Source of the DNA: Pseudochrobactrum saccharolyticum
Lineage (GTDB): Bacteria > Pseudomonadota > Alphaproteobacteria > Rhizobiales > Rhizobiaceae
Direction of reading: 5' to 3'
NCBI RefSeq assembly: GCF_008801715.1
Contig: NZ_VZPG01000006.1
Span: forward strand, 186,001 to 250,000
DNA: 64,000 nucleotides
A program made the position numbers and the translations under genes. Shown one piece after another: positions 57,367-64,000 of the stretch. How positions within the stretch are numbered: position 1 is the stretch's first letter; every line of letters begins with the position of its first letter. The notes under the pieces were generated by a model. That model saw nothing but the letters and a program-made list of their open reading frames with translations, did not search any database and was not told the origin of the DNA.

Positions 57367-58387
57367 CCAGCCAATCTTGCATGACGTTGTTAATTCTGAT
57401 CGGTCTGCGGATGATTTTGCAATTAATTGCAACGATCAACACTCGACAGAAATCCGTGCAATTAATTGCAATCGTGATTTCGGGCATTCAGCACTGCCGA
57501 GCAATGTCCAGGATTTCCTCTCCCATTCCCTCTCGGAAAGCACGAAACGCAGCTACAAAGCTGATCTGGCGCATTTTGAAGCTACGGGACGAACTCTCCC
57601 GGCTAGATCTGCTGACATCGCATCATACATCGCTGAGATGGCCGGGCATTATGCGGTGGCAACCATAGAAAGGCGGCTCGCGTCTTTGGTAAAAGCCCAC
57701 CGCTCACGGGGCTATGATGATCCTTGCAAGACTGAGCTTGTGAAATCTACTTTGCGCGGCATTCGTCGCGCTTTGGGAACCAAGCAAAGGCAGGCAGCGG
57801 CTATTCTGCGTGATGATCTTTTTGCCATGCTTGATAAGCTAGGTGACCAGCGCCCGAAAGATGTCCGGGATCGTGCTCTATTGCTGTTGGGCTTTGCGAC
57901 AGCCATGCGCCGATCAGAGCTGGCTTCGCTTGATGTAGATGATATCGAATTCATACCCCGCGGCATGATGGTAAACCTACGTCGATCCAAAACGGATCAG
58001 GAAGGGCATGGCCGCATGATTGCCGTGCCATTAGGCAGAACAAAGCACTGCCCTGTTGCGGCGCTCAAGGACTGGCTGGATTTGGTAGGGCGATCATCCG
58101 GCTCCGTTTTCGTCTGCGTCAACAAGCACGGTCACATGCTTGATCGGCGCGTGTCGGGCGAAGCAGTCAGCCTTGTTGTCAAAACTCGGATTGCGGATGC
58201 AGGTTATGATCCCGAACCGTTCTCAGGCCATTCCCTTCGCGCGGGCTTTGCCACATCAGCAGCACAGGCCGGGGCATCAACATACAAGATCAAACAAACA
58301 ACAGGGCATCGCACCGAGAGCAGCCTAGCACGTTACATTCGCGATACGGACTTATTCACCGATGCTGCAATATCGCGGCTGCTATAG
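57356..58387 (+). CDS. tyrosine recombinase / integrase 3
   Basis: 343 residues, XerC/D-like organisation: SAM-like N-domain (SLSESTKRSYKADLAHFEATGR), catalytic region FATAMRRSELASLDVDDI (Arg I), FSGHSLRAGFATSAAQAG (H-x-x-R), TTGHRTESSLARYIR (His and Tyr). Unusual: residues ~22-40 encode AINCN twice because two copies of the TGCAATTAATTGCA palindrome lie inside the coding sequence. These may be operators for the divergent XRE repressor. Confidence 0.88.
   Translation: MERDQPILHDVVNSDRSADDFAINCNDQHSTEIRAINCNRDFGHSALPSNVQDFLSHSLSESTKRSYKADLAHFEATGRTLPARSADIASYIAEMAGHYAVATIERRLASLVKAHRSRGYDDPCKTELVKSTLRGIRRALGTKQRQAAAILRDDLFAMLDKLGDQRPKDVRDRALLLLGFATAMRRSELASLDVDDIEFIPRGMMVNLRRSKTDQEGHGRMIAVPLGRTKHCPVAALKDWLDLVGRSSGSVFVCVNKHGHMLDRRVSGEAVSLVVKTRIADAGYDPEPFSGHSLRAGFATSAAQAGASTYKIKQTTGHRTESSLARYIRDTDLFTDAAISRLL
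57417..57432. promoter_or_regulatory. operator-like palindrome O1
   Basis: TTGCAATTAATTGCAA, a perfect 16-bp palindrome inside the 5' end of integrase 3. Centre is 39 bp from O2. Confidence 0.7.
57457..57470. promoter_or_regulatory. operator-like palindrome O2
   Basis: TGCAATTAATTGCA, 14-bp perfect core, identical to O1 and O3 over 14 bases. Confidence 0.7.
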
Positions 58388-58403
58388 GTAATAGCTGCGC
58401 TGG

Positions 58404-58751
58404 CTATTTCTTCTGATTTAGTGCCGCGTCGATGATCGACTTCACCCACAGCAGGTCTTTCTCATCCAGCCCTGAAAGCATCACCTTCATTTCCATCAGA
58501 GCGGGATTGTCTCGCCCTTTCGTGGGTAGGTCTGGTGTAAAGAATTCCGCCGGGTCTGCATTCAGTGCGCGAGCGAGTTTCTCAATCACTGGAAAACGAG
58601 CACCTGAAGTGCCGGTCTCAATCTTTGTGACCATATCGACGCTGATGTCGGCTGCTTCGGCAAGCTGGCTCTGGGTCAATCCGGCTCTGCGCCGATGAAC
58701 CGCCAGCAATTGCCCAAATCTCTTTCGCAGATCATCCATGCGCCACTCCAT
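58404..58751 (-). CDS. XRE-family transcriptional repressor
   Basis: About 115 residues. HTH at about residues 14-60 (HRRRAGLTQSQLAEAADISVDMVTKIETGTSGARFPVIEKLARAL), C-terminal helices (MEMKVMLSGLDEKDLLWVKSIIDAAL) perhaps for dimerisation. Two starts are possible, 58751 and 58739. The TGCAATTAATTGCA palindromes O3 and O4 lie 38-105 bases upstream of the start and would allow autoregulation; the same palindromes occur in integrase 3. Confidence 0.85.
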   Translation of the reverse strand: MEWRMDDLRKRFGQLLAVHRRRAGLTQSQLAEAADISVDMVTKIETGTSGARFPVIEKLARALNADPAEFFTPDLPTKGRDNPALMEMKVMLSGLDEKDLLWVKSIIDAALNQKK

Positions 58752-58788
58752 TACAAATGGTCTAGGCGTGAGATTGAGAATGCAGCAG

Positions 58789-58802
58789 TGCAATTAATTG
58801 CA
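58789..58802. promoter_or_regulatory. operator-like palindrome O3
   Basis: TGCAATTAATTGCA, identical to the O1/O2 core, upstream of the XRE repressor gene. Centre is 39 bp from O4. Confidence 0.75.
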
Positions 58803-58826
58803 AAATTCATAAAATCGGTAAAACAC

Positions 58827-58842
58827 TTGCAACTTACTGCAA
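58827..58842. promoter_or_regulatory. degenerate operator O4
   Basis: TTGCAACTTACTGCAA keeps the TTGCA/TGCAA arms of O1 with a changed centre; 39-bp centre spacing from O3 equals that of O1-O2. Confidence 0.6.
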
Positions 58843-58924
58843 ATGAGTTACGGAATTAAACAAGACTGGAACTCATATTCTTGAGTCGGGGCCGGTCTAT
58901 AACGGGCAATGTGTGGGGCATTTC

Positions 58925-59353
58925 ATGACGGAAAAAACTGGTTTCAACAAAATCACAACTGCTAAGGGCGGGGTCAAAAAGGCAATGCCCAGTCTAGCGA
59001 TTGCAGTGGCAGCGCTGTCGTTGTCAGCCTGCGTATCGATCAACCCAATCCAGCCGTCCTCGTCAGGGTATGACGCGATTGAGTTCACCAGAGCAACCGT
59101 GGTGCGCGATCATGCGTGGAACCAGTATGTGTTTTCGGCAGGACGTAGGTTTATCGGTGACCGCCGCGATGCGAAGGGTCGGACGCTTTATTGTGGCCTT
59201 GTGACAATCAATGCCACGGACACTCATCCCCTCGACGCTTGCTTTGGCTTCATCGCGCCCAACACGCTTATAATCGCTCCAAACTACGGCTTCAAAGAGG
59301 TCGAAAGACCGCAAGCACCGGGCACGATCAGGATGATCAAGGTTAAGCCGTAG
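58925..59353 (+). CDS. putative lipoprotein
   Basis: About 142 residues. N-terminal basic stretch, hydrophobic segment and lipobox LSACVS (Cys at about residue 36), so probably anchored to a membrane after processing. Mature part: ATVVRDHAWNQYVFSAGRRFIGDRRD and LYCGLVTINATDTHPLDACFGF with two cysteines. No known family recognised. First of three small envelope genes on the same strand. Confidence 0.65.
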   Translation: MTEKTGFNKITTAKGGVKKAMPSLAIAVAALSLSACVSINPIQPSSSGYDAIEFTRATVVRDHAWNQYVFSAGRRFIGDRRDAKGRTLYCGLVTINATDTHPLDACFGFIAPNTLIIAPNYGFKEVERPQAPGTIRMIKVKP

Positions 59354-59364
59354 GAAGAACGAAG

Positions 59365-59742
59365 ATGGCGGAAAGCACACAAGGGAAGCCGAACAAGAAG
59401 CCCGACTATTTGTCATGGTTCTACGGAATATTTATCGTGTTGGTGATTTTGTGGTTTTACGGCAAGTCCTTAGAGACGCCTCTAACGGCCCGTGAACAGT
59501 ACATCAAAAAATGCTTTGAATATTACCATGCATCAGTGCCGAACTTGGTCGACTATGTGAAAGAGCGTTTGCGCGATCCCTCAAGCTTCGAGCACATCCA
59601 GACCAAGTACCGTGACGATGGAACCGATAATCTGCGCGTTCGCATGCAATACCGAGCCAAGAATGGCTTTGGTGGAACTAACAATGAGACTGTTTCAGCG
59701 ATCGTGCAAATCAGCACCTGCAACGTCTTGAGCGCCGAGTGA
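59365..59742 (+). CDS. single-pass membrane protein, unknown
   Basis: 125 residues. One transmembrane helix at about residues 17-34 (YGIFIVLVILWFYG), then a soluble domain (CFEYYHASVPNLVDYVKERLRDPSSFEHI, NNETVSAIVQISTCNV). The DPSSFEHI stretch recalls domains seen in small phage/plasmid envelope proteins, but I cannot name the family. Twelve bases after the lipoprotein gene; probably same operon. Confidence 0.6.
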   Translation: MAESTQGKPNKKPDYLSWFYGIFIVLVILWFYGKSLETPLTAREQYIKKCFEYYHASVPNLVDYVKERLRDPSSFEHIQTKYRDDGTDNLRVRMQYRAKNGFGGTNNETVSAIVQISTCNVLSAE

Positions 59743-59778
59743 AGTCGATATGACTTTTTAGAAAGGTGTGCTTTCCAG

Positions 59779-60252
59779 ATGGATGAGAAGACGAAAAAGC
59801 CCGCCCGCTGGAGCTACAAGAAGATTTTTGTACTTTGGCTTTGTGGCTTTGGGTTGATATTTCTAATCAGCCTTTTAGCGCAGTTGCGCCCGGCAGGTGC
59901 TCAAGAATATGCAAGCAATGATGCGAATAGCCTCCATGTAACAGCCAGCCAGTATGGTGCAACTTGGCCTTATTTCCGGTTCAACGAAGCGACGATAAAG
60001 TGCCTCCGCCATGATCCTACGGGACGTCCCATGGTCATCATTCAGTATAAGCCCGATGGCCCTGAGTATGGATTAAACGGCCCAGCTCTAAGCATCGGTG
60101 GTTATCCCGATCCCCGACCATTTATCGCTACGAATGTGGATGGGACTTACAAAGCGCCCGTTCCACAGGACTGGATCAGCCGTGGACTGAAGCTTTGCAA
60201 GCGTTTGTTTCTAGAAGCCGGTTCGTCATTCTGCAGCTCGGCTTTTGTTTAA
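59779..60252 (+). CDS. DUF2511 (YebY-like) protein
   Basis: 157 residues with a single hydrophobic segment at about 17-37 that acts as signal or anchor, and the YebY-type core VTASQYGATWPYFRFNEATIKCLRHDPTGRPM ... RGLKLC. In E. coli YebY is linked to copper handling; a related role here is not shown. Third small envelope gene; its end overlaps the end of the convergent hydrolase gene. Confidence 0.7.
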   Translation: MDEKTKKPARWSYKKIFVLWLCGFGLIFLISLLAQLRPAGAQEYASNDANSLHVTASQYGATWPYFRFNEATIKCLRHDPTGRPMVIIQYKPDGPEYGLNGPALSIGGYPDPRPFIATNVDGTYKAPVPQDWISRGLKLCKRLFLEAGSSFCSSAFV

Positions 60253-61191
60253 GAAACCTACAATGGTTGGCATTAGCTCTGAATGCAAAGGTAATGTCGG
60301 GTCGGTGTATGTGATAAATGGCTGGGCCTCGATGCCTTCCTTAAGGACGTGGGTCGCATTGTTAAGGCTTTTGAGCACAGCCTGCGGCATAGCGGCGGTA
60401 AGACGATCAGCATCTGCCTGCTTAACCTGTATGTCACCAGTTCCTTGAACGACCAGTACAGGCCCCTTCCAATGAGAAGCAATCTCAACCGGGTCGTACG
60501 AAAAAAGATCAATCATGTATCTTTGAAGCCCTGCTGAAAACAGCGGCTGCAAAACTGTTGGAATAGACTGCGCATCAACTGTACGCCCCGCCTCAAGTTG
60601 ACTCACGATTATCTCGACATCCGAAATCAAAGAGGCGTTCGCGGGATTGGCGTGAAACTGCTCAATTAACAATTGCCCGATTGGACGACCAGATGCCGCC
60701 AAAAGAATTAAGCCGCATAGGTTTGTCGGGTTAGTTTTAGCGGCGACCAGCGCAACAAGGCCCCCTTCAGAGTGTCCTGCGATCCAAACACAGGGCGATA
60801 TCTGAGAAGCACGATCAATCCATTTTAAAGCATCATCGGCGTAAGCTTCGATTGTCACATCATTCGGATCATCAATCGCAGCTTGGCTCCCGTAAAAACC
60901 GCGCTTGTCGATACGCAATGAAGATATGCCAGCCTTCTCTAAACCCTCAGCTAACAACTTATACATATTCGGCTGCAAGCCCATCTGCGGCGAGTTCCCG
61001 TCGCGGTCAGTTGGACCTGAGCCGGGAATTATCACGACTATGTTGTGAGCATTAGCAACATTGATCAGTTCGCCAACCAGCGGGCCTTTTGGTCCATCAA
61101 TCTGAAGTAGTTCGGCTATAGCCACACTTGGGATCATGCAAACGATAATGAGGTAAGGTAAAATTCTGAGTCGATACAGCATGAGTGCCAT
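60226..61191 (-). CDS. secreted alpha/beta hydrolase
   Basis: 321 residues with a signal peptide (about 1-26, ending SVAIAE). Oxyanion region PGSGPTDRDGNSP, nucleophile elbow AGHSEGGLVA (Ser), and C-terminal ATHVLKEG (His) after VVQGTGDIQV (Asp). Fits the prolyl-oligopeptidase/lysophospholipase-like hydrolases. Substrate unknown. Convergent with the DUF2511 gene, 27-base overlap. Confidence 0.82.
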   Translation of the reverse strand: MALMLYRLRILPYLIIVCMIPSVAIAELLQIDGPKGPLVGELINVANAHNIVVIIPGSGPTDRDGNSPQMGLQPNMYKLLAEGLEKAGISSLRIDKRGFYGSQAAIDDPNDVTIEAYADDALKWIDRASQISPCVWIAGHSEGGLVALVAAKTNPTNLCGLILLAASGRPIGQLLIEQFHANPANASLISDVEIIVSQLEAGRTVDAQSIPTVLQPLFSAGLQRYMIDLFSYDPVEIASHWKGPVLVVQGTGDIQVKQADADRLTAAMPQAVLKSLNNATHVLKEGIEAQPFITYTDPTLPLHSELMPTIVGFLNKSRAAE

Positions 61192-61635
61192 TCTGTGACA
61201 TTCGCATCAACATGCCAAGCGGCGACGCATTCCAACTTGGATAACTATCTATTATCACGATTTATAATTAGCCTACTTATTTGACTAATAATCAAATCGC
61301 ACATAGCGCAACGCTCAAAAGCTTTCAATCTCTAAACAAAGCTGTGGTTGCGAGATAAGTTTCTCTACATTGCAATCATCAAATTAATTAACGTCAGCTT
61401 AGAACAACCGAAACGGGCTCTATGGCCGATCATCAACTTGCGTTAACACTGATGAAAATGTGGCCAGCAAGGTTACAAGGCTATATCTTGCCGATTGGAA
61501 GTCAAAACCGACTTCCAACCCAGCATAATTTTTGACTGAACCATATTCGTCAATGTGCTGACTTACGAACATTTGTTAATTGCATTGACGTTGCCTCTCA
61601 GCCTAATGTGGAAACCGAATTATGGGGGGAGCGAA
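61192..61635. other. intergenic region upstream of the sigma factor gene
   Basis: About 440 bases, AT-rich, presumably with the divergent promoters of the hydrolase and the sigma-factor operon. No clear -35/-10 pair or operator recognised. Confidence 0.4.
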
Positions 61636-62904
61636 GTGCATAGTACGAAGATGTCCGTCTTCCAAAGCGATATGCTGCTGAAAGAGAAGCTTGGAGGAAA
61701 AGACCCCGTGCGCGATGCGCTGGCGATCTACGGCGAGGACGATAAATTAGAGATAGCTTCTAGCGCCGCTGTTTCCGAACAAGAGAACTCTCAATTCGCT
61801 TCCGAAGCGAGAATTGAAAAAGCCCTGAACGCGCTTCTCGCCGATTGGCGGCGGCAGGACCAAACGCTCGACAGATCTCAATTCGAAAGGGTCGTTCATC
61901 GCCGCAAGCTGGAAGCCGATGAAATAGTCGAAGTTCTACAGCAACTCCGCGCGCACGGGGTCGTGCTTGAAGGGCTCGACGACGATGAAGAGATCGTCAC
62001 CTTATCGCCGGAGGATGCGCGCCGATCTGGAGATGACTTCGTAGTTGGTTACTTCAGAGCCAAGCTTCTCACTCGAGAAGAAGAAGTTCGTTTCGGACGA
62101 GCTGTACAGATAGGCATCGTCGCCCAACATGAGGAGCAGGCAGGTCACTACGCAGATGATCTCGGTAAATTAATCGCCGAAGGCGAGAAGGCTCGCGCCA
62201 AAATGGTCGTCGCCAACCTGCGCTTGGTCTTTAGCGTCGCCCGCAAGTTTGGGAGCAAGGCGATAGAATTTCCCGATCATATCCAGAACGGCACAATTGG
62301 CTTGATGAGAGCCATTGAGGGATTTGATCCGGAACTCGGTCTAAAGTTCGCGACCTATGCTACATGGTGGATTAGGCAATCCATTTCGAGAGCGAACGAC
62401 AACGATAGCAATCTGATCCGAATGCCAGTCCATCGTCTTGAGCAGATCCGAAGGGTTCGTCGTCACACGCGTCGCTTGACCATGGAGAACAATCGCGGGC
62501 CGACCCTGGGCGAGCTGTGTGACGCATTAGACATGCCTCGCGAGAAGGTCGCGTATCTTCAAAGATTATCACTATTTCGGACAACTTCGCTCGACGCTCC
62601 TTTAGGCGACGAAGACGACATTCACCTCCGCGATATTATTCCTAGTGATGCCCCGACACCGGAGGACCTCACTGAAATCTGGTCTCGTAACAAGCTCCTG
62701 AAGCAATTGATTGAGGAACTCTCTCCTCGCGAGCAGATGATCCTGGATCGCCGTTTCGGCCTCACGACGCGATCCGGCCGCACGCTCCAGGAACTCGGAA
62801 ACGAAATCGGCGTAACGCGCGAGCGCATCCGTCAGATCGAAGATAAAGCTTTGAAGAAACTCTACCGTAAAGCTCTCAGATATATGCGGGCACTGGAGGA
62901 CTAG
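61636..62904 (+). CDS. accessory RpoD-like sigma-70 factor
   Basis: About 422 residues from GTG 61636 (GGGGGAG upstream, 4-base spacing; ATG 61651 also possible). Region 1.1-like N-terminal segment (RIEKALNALLADWRRQDQTLDRSQF), region 2 (ANLRLVFSVARKFGSKAIEFPDHIQNGTIGLMRAIEGFD, FATYATWWIRQSISRA), region 3 (GPTLGELCDALDMPREKVAYLQ), region 4 (REQMILDRRFGLTTRSGRTLQELGNEIGVTRERIRQIEDKAL). Complete primary-type sigma, but located in an island and followed by a helicase-like gene after 3 bases. Probably directs transcription of its own operon. Confidence 0.9.
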   Translation: MHSTKMSVFQSDMLLKEKLGGKDPVRDALAIYGEDDKLEIASSAAVSEQENSQFASEARIEKALNALLADWRRQDQTLDRSQFERVVHRRKLEADEIVEVLQQLRAHGVVLEGLDDDEEIVTLSPEDARRSGDDFVVGYFRAKLLTREEEVRFGRAVQIGIVAQHEEQAGHYADDLGKLIAEGEKARAKMVVANLRLVFSVARKFGSKAIEFPDHIQNGTIGLMRAIEGFDPELGLKFATYATWWIRQSISRANDNDSNLIRMPVHRLEQIRRVRRHTRRLTMENNRGPTLGELCDALDMPREKVAYLQRLSLFRTTSLDAPLGDEDDIHLRDIIPSDAPTPEDLTEIWSRNKLLKQLIEELSPREQMILDRRFGLTTRSGRTLQELGNEIGVTRERIRQIEDKALKKLYRKALRYMRALED

Positions 62905-62907
62905 AAA

Positions 62908-64000
62908 GTGACAGTGCAGGAACTCGCAACCACCGATGACTGTGTAAAATTCACGCAATGGCTGGAGCGCCGACTCCTTATCGCCGGACGTGGCGACGAG
63001 ATTATGGCTTCGGCAAACGATCCGGCCGGTCGCTTTTGGTTGGGACGGCTCGCTCCCGAGGAACAAGTCAATGAGGGCTCGTCCGCTGAGCGTATCGGTC
63101 GGATGGAACCGTGTGCGATAGGTATTCGTCTCCTACCGACCTCAGTCGCCCCGTGGTCGTGTACTGCACGGGTACGTCTGCGAGTATGGATCCCGCAAGG
63201 ACCAGACTGGATCAAATCGGACGAAATAGACGAGACGTTTCCCCTGGCTGTGCAGGATCGTTACCAGCAGTCATTTGGTTGCAAAATTCTTACCGACGCG
63301 ATCCATGCGGCGACTGGAACAGAAGGTTTGTCAGCAGAAATGCGAGTCGAGGTTACTCCCGGTCCGAGCGGTGTGCCCGAGTTGTTGTTCGAGATCGTCA
63401 ACACATCCCCGCGCAAACACCAGTTCTTCACCGATACTCGCCTTTACGAGGTTTCGTTATCCTTGAACGGGATAGAAACGAAACCCTACCTTCTGGAAGC
63501 CTTACCCGACTCGTTCCGCTACGACAGGGAAGTATCTGCATACGGAGTGAATTGCGGGGTGGTCGCGGAAGACGGAACATTCACAACGACCGATACGATA
63601 GGAGTAGAAAAAGCAAGACCGGACTATTGGGGAGCAGGCCTTCCACCGTTGAAGTTCGCAGATCTGGAGCGTGATCCATTTCCCGATCTCTCGGCGTTGT
63701 TAGATGCCTTGCGCCAATGGGGAGACGATATCTGGTCGTCCACGTCGCTTGATGCTCGCGCCGCGGCGAATGGGTGGTCCGCCGAGATGAGGAATGAAGC
63801 AAGAAAGGAGGCGACGAAGTTCGACGTCGAATTTGATCGGATCAAAAAAGGACTGTTTCATCTTAGCGCCAACGCCGATCTGCTGAGATCTTTCAGACTC
63901 ATGAACCGTGCCATGGAAAGAGCTTCGCAAGGTAGGGGTTACAATTCCTGGAGGCCTTTCCAGGTTGGGTTCATCTTGGCGAACCTCGCCTGCATCGTCG
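62908..64000 (+). CDS. large protein, DISARM DrmA-like helicase N-terminus (incomplete)
   Basis: Open to the window end, at least 364 residues. GTG 62908 has GGAGGA 7 bases upstream and follows the sigma-factor stop by 3 bases. The N-terminal ~270 residues are a beta-rich region (MEPCAIGIRLLPTS, CTARVRLRVWIPQGPDW, ELLFEIVNTSPRKHQFFTDTRLYEVSLSLNG); then AFrlm-like SFRLMNRAMERA and SWRPFQVGFILANL. The WRPFQ-F-L-NL signature resembles DrmA, the helicase of DISARM-type defence. The ATPase motifs would lie beyond the window, so this is a tentative call. Confidence 0.55.
   Translation, partial: MTVQELATTDDCVKFTQWLERRLLIAGRGDEIMASANDPAGRFWLGRLAPEEQVNEGSSAERIGRMEPCAIGIRLLPTSVAPWSCTARVRLRVWIPQGPDWIKSDEIDETFPLAVQDRYQQSFGCKILTDAIHAATGTEGLSAEMRVEVTPGPSGVPELLFEIVNTSPRKHQFFTDTRLYEVSLSLNGIETKPYLLEALPDSFRYDREVSAYGVNCGVVAEDGTFTTTDTIGVEKARPDYWGAGLPPLKFADLERDPFPDLSALLDALRQWGDDIWSSTSLDARAAANGWSAEMRNEARKEATKFDVEFDRIKKGLFHLSANADLLRSFRLMNRAMERASQGRGYNSWRPFQVGFILANLACIV

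Overview
The window looks like a chromosome segment of an alphaproteobacterium in the Hyphomicrobiales (Rhizobiales), most like the Brucellaceae. This rests on gene content and order: a rplU-rpmA / obgE-proB-proA-nadD-rsfS-rlmH-envC-ctpA-rppH series, a ~1600-residue NAD-glutamate dehydrogenase, a DUF1674 protein, an HWE-type sensor kinase and a CoA-dependent MmsA. Genus is not resolved from sequence alone.

Core region (1-41850): the 3' end of acs, an epimerase, a GNAT protein and the DUF1674 gene; htpX-rsmB, a heparinase II/III-like protein and purH; an MFS (UMF1-type) transporter and the giant glutamate dehydrogenase; a lemA-TPM-TPM envelope operon; ffh-chorismate mutase-rpsP; a lytic transglycosylase, carbonic anhydrase, pdxY and a DUF6065-like protein; mmsA with a divergent LysR gene; small membrane proteins; a GAF-PAS-HWE histidine kinase; then the long minus-strand series rplU to rppH. 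The main oddity here is a ~104-bp tandem array downstream of mmsA, each unit carrying a copy of the last 14 codons and stop of mmsA.

Island 1 (41788-52814): bounded by a perfect 63-bp direct repeat, the 3' part of an intact tRNA-Ser(CGA) gene at 41761-41850 and a second copy at 52752-52814. Cargo, in order: a compact minus-strand operon (a 59-residue membrane protein, a 219-residue protein sharing its IQSGRDT motif, a ~132-residue protein and a minimal nucleotidyltransferase), an integrase relic, an HNH endonuclease, a tyrosine integrase, 10-bp iterons, a serine recombinase, a secreted protein, and a restriction-modification cassette with one C5-cytosine methyltransferase and two different BglII/BstYI-like endonucleases.

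Island 2 (from 52815, right end not in the window): a second, DUF6538-type integrase next to the tRNA repeat, small DNA-binding-like genes, then a module of a RarA/MgsA-C-terminal-like gene, a third tyrosine recombinase and a divergent XRE repressor. That module has two pairs of a TTGCAATTAATTGCAA-type palindrome, both pairs with 39-bp centre spacing. After it come three small envelope proteins, an alpha/beta hydrolase and, at the right edge, an accessory primary-type sigma factor directly followed by a large protein running off the window that resembles the N-terminal part of the DISARM helicase DrmA. The best candidates for new biology are the 59-aa/219-aa operon, the one-methyltransferase/two-nuclease cassette, the sigma factor-helicase pair and the mmsA-tail array.
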